Source: an uncultured Lachnospiraceae bacterium | GTDB taxonomy: Bacteria; Bacillota; Clostridia; Lachnospirales; Lachnospiraceae | Direction of reading: 5' to 3' | NCBI GenBank assembly: GCA_946183625.1 | Contig: CAMHCL010000022.1 | Span: 1 to 18,404, forward strand | Length of the DNA stretch: 18,404 bases | In this document: positions 10,959 through 17,863 of the stretch, piece after piece | How positions within the stretch are numbered: the stretch's first letter is position 1 | How the letters are laid out: every line of letters begins with the position of its first letter | Program-made: the position numbers and the translations under genes | The notes under the pieces: model-generated | Told to the model about the DNA's origin: nothing | The model's input: only the letters and a program-made list of their open reading frames with translations | Databases searched by the model: none

Positions 10959-10992
10959 AAAAAAACCTCGGAAGAATTTCTTCCGAGGTTTT
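10959..10992 (-). terminator. Rho-independent terminator/attenuator between rplL and rpoB
   Basis: A perfect inverted repeat at 10962-10992 has 15-nt arms (AAAACCTCGGAAGAA and complement) around one base, and on the minus strand runs into seven Ts. It starts 21 nt after the rplL stop. A partial attenuator at this junction is known in E. coli; here the stem looks strong and a promoter follows. Confidence 0.92.
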
Positions 10993-11013
10993 AAAGTCAA
11001 TTTCAAGTTGGAA

Positions 11014-11379
11014 TTACTTAAGAGTAACCTTAGCGCCAACTTCTTCAAGCTTCTTCTGGATGTCTTCAGCTTCTGCCTTAGATGCAGCTTCCTTGATTAC
11101 CTTTGGAGCACCCTCAACTGCTTCCTTAGCTTCCTTAAGACCAAGACCTGTGATATCACGAACAACCTTGATAACCTTGATCTTCTCTGAACCAACTTCT
11201 GTAAGCTCTACATCGAACTCATCCTTCTCAGCTGCTGCTTCGCCGCCTGCTGCAGGGCCTGCAACTACTACACCTGCTGCTGCAGATACACCATACTTCT
11301 CTTCTACTGCCTTTACAAGCTCATTTAAATCGAGTACTGATAACTCGTCTATAGCAGCTACGATTTCTTCTACTGTCAT
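11014..11379 (-). CDS. rplL: 50S ribosomal protein L7/L12
   Basis: L7/L12 forms the ribosomal stalk dimers that recruit translation factors. The 121-aa product has an N-terminal dimerisation helix region ([31 protein letters not shown]), an Ala/Gly-rich hinge at about 46-64, and the C-terminal globular domain with [20 protein letters not shown]. The frame is open to 11421, but ATG at 11379 gives the family start and has GGAGG 8 nt upstream. It follows rplJ by 112 nt and ends at a strong terminator. A small hairpin, TGATGC/GCATCA, lies in the gap near 11403-11419. Confidence 0.97.
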   Translation of the reverse strand: MTVEEIVAAIDELSVLDLNELVKAVEEKYGVSAAAGVVVAGPAAGGEAAAEKDEFDVELTEVGSEKIKVIKVVRDITGLGLKEAKEAVEGAPKVIKEAASKAEAEDIQKKLEEVGAKVTLK

Positions 11380-11491
11380 TTTAATTTCCTCCATTTTTTG
11401 ATTTGATGCTTCGCGCATCATCTGTTTTCTTAATTAATATTCGTTTTAAATAATGTCGTACGAGATCTTAAATCGGACCTAGTACATTTAA

Positions 11492-11992
11492 CTATGCTTC
11501 TGCTCCAGATTCCTTCTGCTCAGCAACCTGCTTAATAACACGAGCAAAGTTGGTGATAGGTGACTGGATGCTTCCAAGGAACTTGGAAAGCAGTTCTTCT
11601 CTTGAAGGGATTGTTGCGATAACCTGGATACCAGCCTGATCGTAATATGTTCCTTCAACGACACCGCTCTTAAGCTCAAGCTTTGGAGCCTTCTTAGCGA
11701 ATGTAGCAAGAACTCTTGCAGGAGCTGTTGCATCTTCCTTTGAGATAGCGATAGCTGTAGGTCCTTCGAGGTCAGGAATGATTGACTCAAACTCTGTACC
11801 CTCAACGGCACGCTTGATCATTGTGTTCTTGTATACCTTGTATACAACTCCTGCCTCTCTTGTAGCACGACGAAGCTTTGTGTCCTGCTCAACAGTAAGT
11901 CCAAGATAATCAGCAAGTACTACAGACTTAGCACCATCAAGATGTCCCTTGATCTCCTCAACTATAGGTGATTTCTCTTCTACCTTAGCCAC
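11492..11992 (-). CDS. rplJ: 50S ribosomal protein L10
   Basis: L10 anchors the L7/L12 dimers to the ribosome and represses its own mRNA through the leader. The 166-aa product begins (M)AKVEEKSPIVEEIK and contains VVLADYLGLTVEQDTKLRR and YKVYKNTMIKRA, typical of L10. The start is taken as GTG at 11990-11992: an in-frame ATG two codons upstream (11998) lies only 3 nt after the AAGGAGGT site, whereas the GTG is 9 nt from it and gives the usual AKVE start. The gene follows the L10 leader and precedes rplL; rplK and rplA are not immediately upstream, unlike many Firmicutes. Confidence 0.96.
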   Translation of the reverse strand: MAKVEEKSPIVEEIKGHLDGAKSVVLADYLGLTVEQDTKLRRATREAGVVYKVYKNTMIKRAVEGTEFESIIPDLEGPTAIAISKEDATAPARVLATFAKKAPKLELKSGVVEGTYYDQAGIQVIATIPSREELLSKFLGSIQSPITNFARVIKQVAEQKESGAEA

Positions 11993-12037
11993 TAGCATGT
12001 ACCTCCTTATAGATTTTAACGGCTGCTCAGTGGAATT

Positions 12038-12197
12038 AAAAAACCTCCGCCTGTTAGTAGACGGAGGTGATAATCGAAACTTTAACGACCAGACACATCA
12101 ACGCTCACGCGCATCTTGTCTGATACTTCGAATCTTCCTCGGCAGGCAACTGACTGTTTTACGCCTCACGGCACCTGCTGTCTACGGCAGTCATCGT
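12038..12197 (-). ncRNA. L10 leader (ribosomal protein autoregulatory RNA) with terminator
   Basis: The transcript from the predicted start near 12197 to the T-tract carries sequence typical of the L10 leader: GACAGCAGGTGCC, then CAGTTGCCTGCCGAGG, which pair as the long stem recognised by L10. It ends in an intrinsic terminator at 12038-12068: arms ACCTCCGTC and GGCGGAGGT around an 8-nt loop, followed by TTTTTT. The known model is that free L10, with L7/L12, stabilises the fold that allows termination and so reduces rplJL expression. The match was recognised by eye; a covariance-model search would settle it. Confidence 0.9.
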
Positions 12198-12202
12198 GCG
12201 AT

Positions 12203-12232
12203 ATAGTATCACAGACCACTCCTCCATGTCAA
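12203..12232 (-). promoter_or_regulatory. Predicted promoter of rplJ-rplL
   Basis: TTGACA (12227-12232) and TACTAT (12203-12208) on the minus strand have an 18-nt spacer. It begins only 9 nt after the stop codon of the 77-aa gene, with no terminator between, so transcripts from upstream would also run into the L10 leader. Confidence 0.75.
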
Positions 12233-12240
12233 GGAAGATT

Positions 12241-12474
12241 TTAATATGTTCTCTTGAAATTCTTCACATCATCCTGGAAACCCTTAAGAAGCTCCTCGTA
12301 GCTTGCCAGGTCCTTGTCCTTCAATTTACCGGAACTGCGCCTTTCTTCCAGCAGCTTCTCCAGCTTCTTGATATTCTCCACCGCATTGTCCTTGTAGTTG
12401 TTGCTAAGGTCAACGCGAATCTGATTTATGACCGCTTCTAATTCTCTATCTTTCTTTGGTCCAAAAAGTCCCAT
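12241..12474 (-). CDS. Small hypothetical protein, helical and charged, 77 aa
   Basis: I do not recognise this family. The 77-aa product begins MGLFGPKKDRELEAV and is rich in Lys, Glu, Asp and Leu, with an amphipathic pattern suggesting helices or a short coiled coil (about residues 8-75); there are no Cys, no signal peptide and no membrane segment. A strong AAGGGGGAG site just before the ATG and the steady codon use support it as real. It lies 56 nt after the FIST-GGDEF gene and ends 9 nt before the rplJ promoter, so it may be the last gene of the upstream operon. A small inverted repeat GTACAT/ATGTAC (12493-12512) lies in the gap. Confidence 0.75.
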   Translation of the reverse strand: MGLFGPKKDRELEAVINQIRVDLSNNYKDNAVENIKKLEKLLEERRSSGKLKDKDLASYEELLKGFQDDVKNFKRTY

Positions 12475-12530
12475 AGCTCCCCCTTATTATTCGTACATAT
12501 CGTCAAATGTACAGCCTGCCAATATGGATC

Positions 12531-14306
12531 TTACAGCACCACAACCCGGTTCTTGCCGTTACGTTTTGCAGTGTAGAGCGCATCATCCGAGCGGCGGCAG
12601 GTCTCATCCGGATTCTCATTCGGCTTTGACTGTGTAACACCGAGACTGATGGTCTGATTAGCAGCTTCACTATAACCTATCTCAGCAAATCTGACTCTGA
12701 TCTGCTCTGCTATTTCACTTGCTTCTTCTGCGCTCTTGTCCGGAAGAAGCATCATGAACTCTTCACCGCCCCATCTGCCTGCGCAGATAGTGTCAGCATT
12801 CTCCAGAGTAATGATCTTGAGCAGCTTCGCCAGTTCTTTCAGAACCTGATCGCCCTCTGCATGACCATAGGTATCGTTAACCTTCTTAAAATCATCTATA
12901 TCCATCATGATCACTGAAACAGGTTTAAATACTCCATTCTTATCATAGTACTGATTAGTATTTTCAATAGCATCTGTTATCCTGTTCTGAATCTCACTTC
13001 TATTATAAAGTCCGGTAAGCCAGTCTGACTTTGCAGATACCTCCAGCTTCCTATTAGCCTCTTCAAGCTCTTCAGTGGCTGCCTTTATGAAATTGGCAAG
13101 TCGTTTGATCATGGATACCTGTCCATTGAATTCAAGCATTCCCGGATCATACTCATATATATCTGCAGGTGCATAGCCTTCACGCATAGCTGCTATTACC
13201 AGCGTAACATTGTGCTGATTCAGATATTTACCTGTTCTAAGGAATTCGCCTGCTGTGTAGAAACCTGAAGTAGGTGCAATTGAGTTAAATGGATACGTCT
13301 CGTTATCTGCATCCATAGCCCAGAAGAATTTACGGGCTGCGCAGGAGAACATAGCTATGGCCTCTGGTCTGAAAATAGCTATCTTATCGAACTCCACCCT
13401 TACTGAACTGAGGATTGTCTGTGGATCACCATAAGCCATTCTGGCTCTGGCGCCTTCCTCAATATCAGAAGTCATGGCAAGTGCACCATCCGGAAGGCTG
13501 GCGCTAGGAGCACGAAGTATATCTATGCCATTATGTTCATATATAAATGGAAATTCCAGAGAATTCCTGAAGAAATTCTCATCATTCTTGATTCCAAGAT
13601 ATTTAAAATATGTCTCATACGCCGGTTTTCCATCCAGCTCGTAGAGAGTACTGCCATCAGCCTTCGTTACATTTAACATTCTGCCCAAAGGCTTCCAGCC
13701 AGTTATATAAGTAGTATACACGTTGAAGTCTTCGCCGCCGATAAGTGCTATGACTATGGAATGGTCAGAAATCGCACCCTTCGACGAGAAAACAAACGCG
13801 TTATCATCATTTAGATCTTCACTTAGGGCTCCGCCGCCAAACATTTGAACGTCACTACGGACATTCTGCATCTTGTCGCAGAAATCCGACATGGACATAC
13901 CTCTGATGGTGGTATGAATGACTACGGCCTTAACCCAAGGATTCGAATTAATCTCATTTGTCAATTCAGTAGTTACATGCTCAACAGACTGCGCATCCAG
14001 ATTATACTGAAGCAGTTCGTAATTCGTCGTCGAATACTCAAATATTGTGCAGATGATCACTATCTTCTTCTTGGACAGCTCACCATTATAAATGTTGCCA
14101 TTTGTGGAGCAGCCCATATATGCTGCATCAGGAAGAACATATTTGATCCTGGTTATAACAGCCTGAACGCGAGACATATCCAGACTTTCCGTATAAATAG
14201 TGAAGATAGTTCCTGCTGCTACAGCAGTATTTCTCCATTTCTTGATCTGCTCTAACTGTTTAAAGAATTTCTCATCTGTTTCGTATTCGAACTGGAATTG
14301 CCTCAT
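12531..14306 (-). CDS. FIST-domain sensor fused to GGDEF diguanylate cyclase
   Basis: The 591-aa protein should make the second messenger cyclic di-GMP from two GTP. Residues about 30-400 look like FIST N and C domains, a putative small-ligand (possibly amino-acid) sensor: note MGCSTNGNIYNGELS and MFGGGALSEDLNDDNAFVF. A short Glu/Leu linker helix (about 405-425) leads into the GGDEF domain starting DWLTGLYNR at 428, with the metal-binding MDIDDFKKVND near 468-478 and an intact GGEEF signature at 513-517. The RxxD product-inhibition site is not evident in the segment before it. No membrane segments are seen, so it is probably cytosolic. The start has AGGAGG 7-8 nt upstream. It lies 24 nt after the UPF0371 gene. 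Confidence 0.88.
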   Translation of the reverse strand: MRQFQFEYETDEKFFKQLEQIKKWRNTAVAAGTIFTIYTESLDMSRVQAVITRIKYVLPDAAYMGCSTNGNIYNGELSKKKIVIICTIFEYSTTNYELLQYNLDAQSVEHVTTELTNEINSNPWVKAVVIHTTIRGMSMSDFCDKMQNVRSDVQMFGGGALSEDLNDDNAFVFSSKGAISDHSIVIALIGGEDFNVYTTYITGWKPLGRMLNVTKADGSTLYELDGKPAYETYFKYLGIKNDENFFRNSLEFPFIYEHNGIDILRAPSASLPDGALAMTSDIEEGARARMAYGDPQTILSSVRVEFDKIAIFRPEAIAMFSCAARKFFWAMDADNETYPFNSIAPTSGFYTAGEFLRTGKYLNQHNVTLVIAAMREGYAPADIYEYDPGMLEFNGQVSMIKRLANFIKAATEELEEANRKLEVSAKSDWLTGLYNRSEIQNRITDAIENTNQYYDKNGVFKPVSVIMMDIDDFKKVNDTYGHAEGDQVLKELAKLLKIITLENADTICAGRWGGEEFMMLLPDKSAEEASEIAEQIRVRFAEIGYSEAANQTISLGVTQSKPNENPDETCRRSDDALYTAKRNGKNRVVVL

Positions 14307-14330
14307 TGCATTACCTCCTGAGATTAACTC

Positions 14331-15815
14331 CTAGGTATGGAACAACTTCTTTGACTGATATTTAGGCTCACATGTGAGATTAACGCCAAGCTTCTTAAAT
14401 ACTCCCACGTCTACCTGTGACAGAATGACTGAGCTGTGAACTTCAAGTCCTGCCAGTTCAGGAAGCTTCGCATAAGCCTTCTTTGCAGCCTCATTTGTAA
14501 GTGCTTCTATAGAAAGAGCTATAAGGATCTCATCTATATGAAGAAGTGGATTGTGGTTGCCAAGGTAGGTAACCTTCAGATCCATGATAGGCTCTATTAC
14601 CTGTGGTGATATAAGTTTTATAGAATCATCTATTCCTGCAAGATTCTTCAGTGCATTTAAGATAAGTGCTGATGAAGCTCCAAGCAGTGGTGATGTCTTG
14701 CCTGTTATAACACTTCCATCAGGAAGTTCCATAGCAGCTGCAGGTCCGCCTGTTTCCTCTGCTCTGATATTTGCTGCAGCAACTACAGGTCTGTCAGCAA
14801 CTGAGATGCCTGCCTTCTTCATAAGAAGATCTATCTTCTGGATAGCTGCATCTCCTGCGTCACCCTTTCTCTTATCACACATAGCCTGATAATAACGTCT
14901 GATTATCTCCTGCTTAGATGCCTGACGAGTTACCTCATCATCAACTATGCAGTGGCCTGCCATGTTAACGCCCATGTCTGTAGGACTCTGATAAGGGCAG
15001 GTTCCGGAAATCTTCTCGAACATAGCCTTAAGCACCGGGAAAACTTCCACGTCTCTATTGTAATTTACAACTGTCTTTCCATAAGCTTCCAAATGGAAAG
15101 GATCTATCATATTTACATCATTAAGGTCTGCAGTTGCAGCCTCGTAAGCCAGATTAACTGGATGATTAAGAGGTATATTCCAAATAGGAAATGTCTCGAA
15201 CTTCGCATATCCAGCCTTAACGCCTCTCTTCTGCTCATGATAGAGCTGTGACAGGCAGGTTGCCATCTTTCCTGAACCAGGGCCAGGTGCAGTTACAACT
15301 ACAAGAGGTCTTGTTGTCTCTATATAATCATTTCTGCCGTAGCCTTCATCACTAACGATAGCCGGTACATTTGATGGGTATCCTTCTATAGGATAATGGC
15401 GATACACCTTGAGTCCTAAAGCTTTAAGCTTCTTCTCATAAGCTACTGCTGATGGCTGCTCGGAGAACTGTGTAAGAACCACGGAACCTACATAGAGGCC
15501 ATTGTTGGTGAATGCATCTATGAGGCGGAGCAGGTCCATATCGTAAGTGATACCGATGTCACCACGCACCTTATTCTTCTCGATATCGCCAGCCTTGATA
15601 GCTATAACTATCTCAGTCTGATCCTTAAGCTGCTTAAGCATTGTAATCTTAGAATCCGGTTTGAATCCCGGAAGAACCCTTGAAGCATGATAATCGTCGA
15701 AAAGCTTGCCACCAAATTCCAGGTACAGCTTGCCGCCGAACTGCCCGATTCTCTCCTTAATGTGCTTGGACTGCATGTCCAGATATTTGTCGTTGTCGAA
15801 ACCTATTTTGTTCAT
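14331..15815 (-). CDS. UPF0371/DUF1846 family protein
   Basis: The 494-aa product matches the DUF1846 (UPF0371) family common in Firmicutes, of unknown biochemical role, recognised from its start MNKIGFDNDKYLDMQSKHI and segments such as GGKLYLEFGGKLFDDYHASRVLPGF, APGPGSGKMATCLSQ and the PTDMGVNMAG stretch. The GPGSGK at 178-183 is a P-loop-like nucleotide-binding motif. Length is normal for the family. The frame is open 22 codons further up, but that would begin upstream of the predicted transcription start; ATG at 15815 has GAGG 8 nt before it. It is the first gene of the operon with the FIST-GGDEF gene, which hints at a signalling or nucleotide-related link, though this is inference. Confidence 0.9.
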   Translation of the reverse strand: MNKIGFDNDKYLDMQSKHIKERIGQFGGKLYLEFGGKLFDDYHASRVLPGFKPDSKITMLKQLKDQTEIVIAIKAGDIEKNKVRGDIGITYDMDLLRLIDAFTNNGLYVGSVVLTQFSEQPSAVAYEKKLKALGLKVYRHYPIEGYPSNVPAIVSDEGYGRNDYIETTRPLVVVTAPGPGSGKMATCLSQLYHEQKRGVKAGYAKFETFPIWNIPLNHPVNLAYEAATADLNDVNMIDPFHLEAYGKTVVNYNRDVEVFPVLKAMFEKISGTCPYQSPTDMGVNMAGHCIVDDEVTRQASKQEIIRRYYQAMCDKRKGDAGDAAIQKIDLLMKKAGISVADRPVVAAANIRAEETGGPAAAMELPDGSVITGKTSPLLGASSALILNALKNLAGIDDSIKLISPQVIEPIMDLKVTYLGNHNPLLHIDEILIALSIEALTNEAAKKAYAKLPELAGLEVHSSVILSQVDVGVFKKLGVNLTCEPKYQSKKLFHT

Positions 15816-15852
15816 GATATAACCTCGATATTTTTTAGAAATAGATATTGAA

Positions 15853-15881
15853 ATTATACTAAATCGGACGTGATGCTTCAA
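15853..15881 (-). promoter_or_regulatory. Predicted promoter of the UPF0371-FIST/GGDEF operon
   Basis: TTGAAG (15876-15881) and a perfect TATAAT (15853-15858) on the minus strand are spaced by 17 nt. The start would be near 15846, about 30 nt from the start codon. Confidence 0.8.
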
Positions 15882-15932
15882 GTGGGAAATGTCAAGGTTT
15901 TGGAGGGGGATTTAGGCTTTGGTGGCGGCTGG

Positions 15933-16261
15933 CGTGCGGGTTTCTTGCTTTTTAAGTCATAACCGCACGCGGTGATGGGAAAAATTAGGTTTTTGTGGTC
16001 CCTGCGTGCGGTTTGACTTCTCTTGCCTCCCTCAACCGCACGCTCCTCCAATGAATTCAGGCTTTTCCTGGATTTAACGTGCGGGTAGCAACCAGTTATT
16101 GTCCTAAACCGCACGTTTATCTATAGAATTCAAGCTTTTCCTGGATTCAACGTGCGAGTAGCAACCAGTTATTATCCTAAACCGCACGTTTCTCTATAGA
16201 ATTCAAGCTTTACCAGGATTCAGTGTGCGGGTTGCAACCAGTTATTATCCTAAACCGCACA
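15933..16261. repeat. Five-unit tandem array of a 72-73-bp hairpin repeat
   Basis: Five units begin, by hairpin arm, at 15933, 16005, 16078, 16151 and 16224, giving periods of 72, 73, 73 and 73 bp. Each unit has an inverted repeat CGTGCGG...CCGCACG enclosing 23-24 nt, joined by a linker. The last three units are nearly identical, with loop core GCAACCAGTTATT and linker GAATTCAAGCTTTTCC; the first two keep the arms and spacing but have different loops and diverged linkers. In the fifth unit the arms are TGTGCGG/CCGCACA, a paired change that keeps the stem. The array fills the space between the EIIC terminator and the UPF0371 promoter and has no T-tracts. I see no gene in this stretch. Confidence 0.92.
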
Positions 16262-16293
16262 AAAAAAGAAACGCACTTAAAGAAGTGCGTTTC
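16261..16293 (-). terminator. Rho-independent terminator of the EIIC-like gene
   Basis: An 11-bp perfect stem with a 4-nt loop at 16268-16293 (GAAACGCACTT / AAGTGCGTTTC) is followed on the minus strand by seven Ts (16267-16261). It lies 13 nt past the stop codon, next to the last hairpin unit of the repeat array. Confidence 0.93.
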
Positions 16294-16306
16294 CTGTGAC
16301 ATACAT

Positions 16307-17581
16307 TTATGAAAGTTTCATATCTCCATCTTTAACCCAACCTATCTTACGAAGGATAGCGTCAAAAACAAGTGAGAGAACTGCAGGAAGGACAAGTGAG
16401 ATAAGTACAAGTCCGATCCAGTCCATAGGTGTGATGGCTGACTTTGTACCTTCTGCTATATCATTTACCCATCCTGTGTAAACACCAATCTGTCCAACAA
16501 GTCCACATGTACCCATACCTGATGAAATAGGTGCACCATTCATCTGGAGTTTGAAAAGACATGTTGCTATAGGGCCTGTGATGGCGGATGCAAGTGTCGG
16601 TGCTATCCAGATACGTGGGTTCTTTACGATGTTGCCCATCTGAAGCATTGATGTACCAATACCCTGAGATACAAGTCCGCCCCATTTGTTTTCTCTGAAT
16701 GATATAACTGCGAAGCCTACCATTTGGGCTGAACAGCCTGCTACTGCTGCTCCACCTGCAAGTCCTGTAAGACCAAGAGCTGCGCAGATAGCAGCAGATG
16801 AGATAGGCAATGTAAGTGCGATACCAACAACTACTGATACAAGAATACCCATGATAAATGGCTGTTGTTCTGTAGCCCACATGATCAGCTCGCCAACCTT
16901 CATGGCTGCCTTTCCAATCCATGGTGCTATAAGCCATGACAGGAAAATACCGATTCCAATTGTAACAAGTGGTGTAACTAATATATCTATTTTAGTTTCC
17001 TTTGAAATTGCTTTACCAAATTCAGAAGCAATAATAGCTATAAACAGAACTGCCAGAGGACCACCAGCTCCACCAAGTGCATTTGCTGCGAATCCTACAG
17101 TGATCATCGAAAACAGTACAAGAGGAGGACATTTAAGAGCATGAGCAATTGCAACTGCCATTGCAGCACCACTCATTGCCATTGCAAGACCACCAACTGT
17201 GTATTCAATACCTGAAACAGTAGCTACAGTCTGTGTAAGAAATCCAATATGGAACTGAGTTCCTATAGTATTGATGATAGTACCGATAAGCAGAGAACAG
17301 AAAAGTCCCTGTGCCATAGCTCCCAGAGCATCGATGCCATATCTCTTAAGAGATATTTCGATATCCTTTCTCTTGAGGAAAGCCTTGAAACCTTTTTCCT
17401 TTTTAGGAGTTTCCTTTGCATCGGTTTTAGCATCGGTTTTAGCTTCGGATTTTACATCAGCTTTTGCTTCAGTTTTTTCTTCAGCTTCTGCTTTTGCTTC
17501 AACTACTTCTTTAGCTTCAGCATTAGAATTAGTTGTTTTCGCTTCTACTGTGTTTTCTTGTTTCTTTTTTTTCTTTGCCAT
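16307..17581 (-). CDS. PTS EIIC-like membrane protein (PfoR type) with charged N-terminal tail
   Basis: The 424-aa product has about nine or ten hydrophobic segments from residue 85 onward, rich in Gly/Ala (for example GGLAMAMSGAAMAVAIAHALKCPP and ITVGFAANALGGAGGPLAVL), resembling the PTS_EIIC_2 family that includes the C. perfringens PfoR regulator homologues. Such proteins are predicted sugar-type permeases; no EIIA or EIIB domain or gene is visible here, so transport by the PTS is not assured. Residues 1-63 are a Lys/Ala/Glu/Thr low-complexity tail encoded by degenerate 12-bp repeats, beginning MAKKKKKQEN. The ATG at 17581 is chosen because AGGAG lies 8 nt before it. It is a single-gene unit with its own promoter and terminator. 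Confidence 0.82.
   Translation of the reverse strand: MAKKKKKQENTVEAKTTNSNAEAKEVVEAKAEAEEKTEAKADVKSEAKTDAKTDAKETPKKEKGFKAFLKRKDIEISLKRYGIDALGAMAQGLFCSLLIGTIINTIGTQFHIGFLTQTVATVSGIEYTVGGLAMAMSGAAMAVAIAHALKCPPLVLFSMITVGFAANALGGAGGPLAVLFIAIIASEFGKAISKETKIDILVTPLVTIGIGIFLSWLIAPWIGKAAMKVGELIMWATEQQPFIMGILVSVVVGIALTLPISSAAICAALGLTGLAGGAAVAGCSAQMVGFAVISFRENKWGGLVSQGIGTSMLQMGNIVKNPRIWIAPTLASAITGPIATCLFKLQMNGAPISSGMGTCGLVGQIGVYTGWVNDIAEGTKSAITPMDWIGLVLISLVLPAVLSLVFDAILRKIGWVKDGDMKLS
17418..17489 (-). repeat. Degenerate 12-bp tandem repeats coding the EIIC tail
   Basis: About six 12-bp units run here; the two at 17418-17429 and 17430-17441 are identical (gcatcggtttta on the plus strand) and the others diverge. 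On the coding strand they give repeats of the type AKTD/AKSE. The period keeps frame, so copy changes would lengthen or shorten the tail in steps of four residues. Confidence 0.8.
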
Positions 17582-17650
17582 TACATGATCTCCTGACATA
17601 ATCATAGAATTAATGTGTTTTGGGATATAACTTTTTGAGGATATACCTCG

Positions 17651-17670
17651 ATAGGTGTCAAGACACCTGT
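17651..17670 (-). promoter_or_regulatory. Palindrome just downstream of the EIIC promoter (possible operator)
   Basis: AGGTGTC-AA-GACACCT (17653-17668) is a perfect inverted repeat, with pairing extending one or two bases outward. It lies about 16 to 35 nt past the -10 box, within the first part of the predicted transcript. The position fits a repressor operator or a 5' hairpin; no T-tract follows, so it is not a terminator. Confidence 0.5.
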
Positions 17671-17683
17671 CAAAACATGGAAG

Positions 17684-17712
17684 ATTATAGTATCGAAGAT
17701 CTTGTTTGTCAA
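17684..17712 (-). promoter_or_regulatory. Consensus promoter of the EIIC-like gene
   Basis: Perfect TTGACA (17707-17712) and TATAAT (17684-17689) with a 17-nt spacer on the minus strand. The predicted start is about 95 nt upstream of the start codon. Confidence 0.92.
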
Positions 17713-17738
17713 TGTTTTTGTGGCGGGGAATAGTTTGG

Positions 17739-17780
17739 GGCGTGCGGGTAGCAACCAGTTATTATCCAAAACCGCACGCC
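17739..17780. repeat. Solo copy of the hairpin repeat
   Basis: The core matches the array units at 16078-16261: arms CGTGCGG (17741-17747) and CCGCACG (17772-17778) around a 24-nt loop with GCAACCAGTTATTATCC. It is in the same orientation as the array. Here the stem extends to GGCGTGCGG/CCGCACGCC and, allowing one bulge, on through TTTGG/CCAAA. The linker sequence of the array is absent. It lies between the terminator of the Nif11 gene and the EIIC promoter. Confidence 0.9.
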
Positions 17781-17781
17781 G

Positions 17782-17837
17782 CCAAAGAAAAAAATAATAT
17801 CCAAAGAAAAAAATAGTATCCAATGAAAAAACAGAAA
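17782..17837. repeat. A-rich 19-bp tandem repeat, about 2.8 copies
   Basis: CCAAAGAAAAAAATAATAT (17782-17800) is followed by a copy differing at one base (17801-17819) and a partial, more diverged copy beginning CCAATG at 17820. It fills the space between the solo hairpin repeat and the terminator of the Nif11-type gene. No coding role is visible. Confidence 0.8.
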
Positions 17838-17863
17838 AAAGCACCGAATTTCTTCGGTGCTTT
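17832..17863 (-). terminator. Rho-independent terminator of the Nif11-type gene
   Basis: An 11-bp stem AAAGCACCGAA/TTCGGTGCTTT with a 4-nt loop (17838-17863) runs on the minus strand into a T-rich tract. It lies about 50 nt after the stop codon. Confidence 0.9.

Noticed and set aside
15816..15881. 22-residue N-terminal extension of the UPF0371 protein
   Set aside because: It would start upstream of the predicted transcription start and overlaps the promoter; the family begins at MNKIGFD.
15878..16114. Open frame of 78 codons on the minus strand through the repeat array
   Set aside because: It runs through three hairpin units and into the UPF0371 promoter, has no good ribosome binding site, has an odd Pro/Lys/Arg composition, and the 73-bp period breaks frame between units.
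15933..16261. CRISPR array or integron attC array
   Set aside because: The units are near-identical over their whole length, without unique spacers, and no cas, integrase or cassette genes are near. Regular hairpins alone do not support either.
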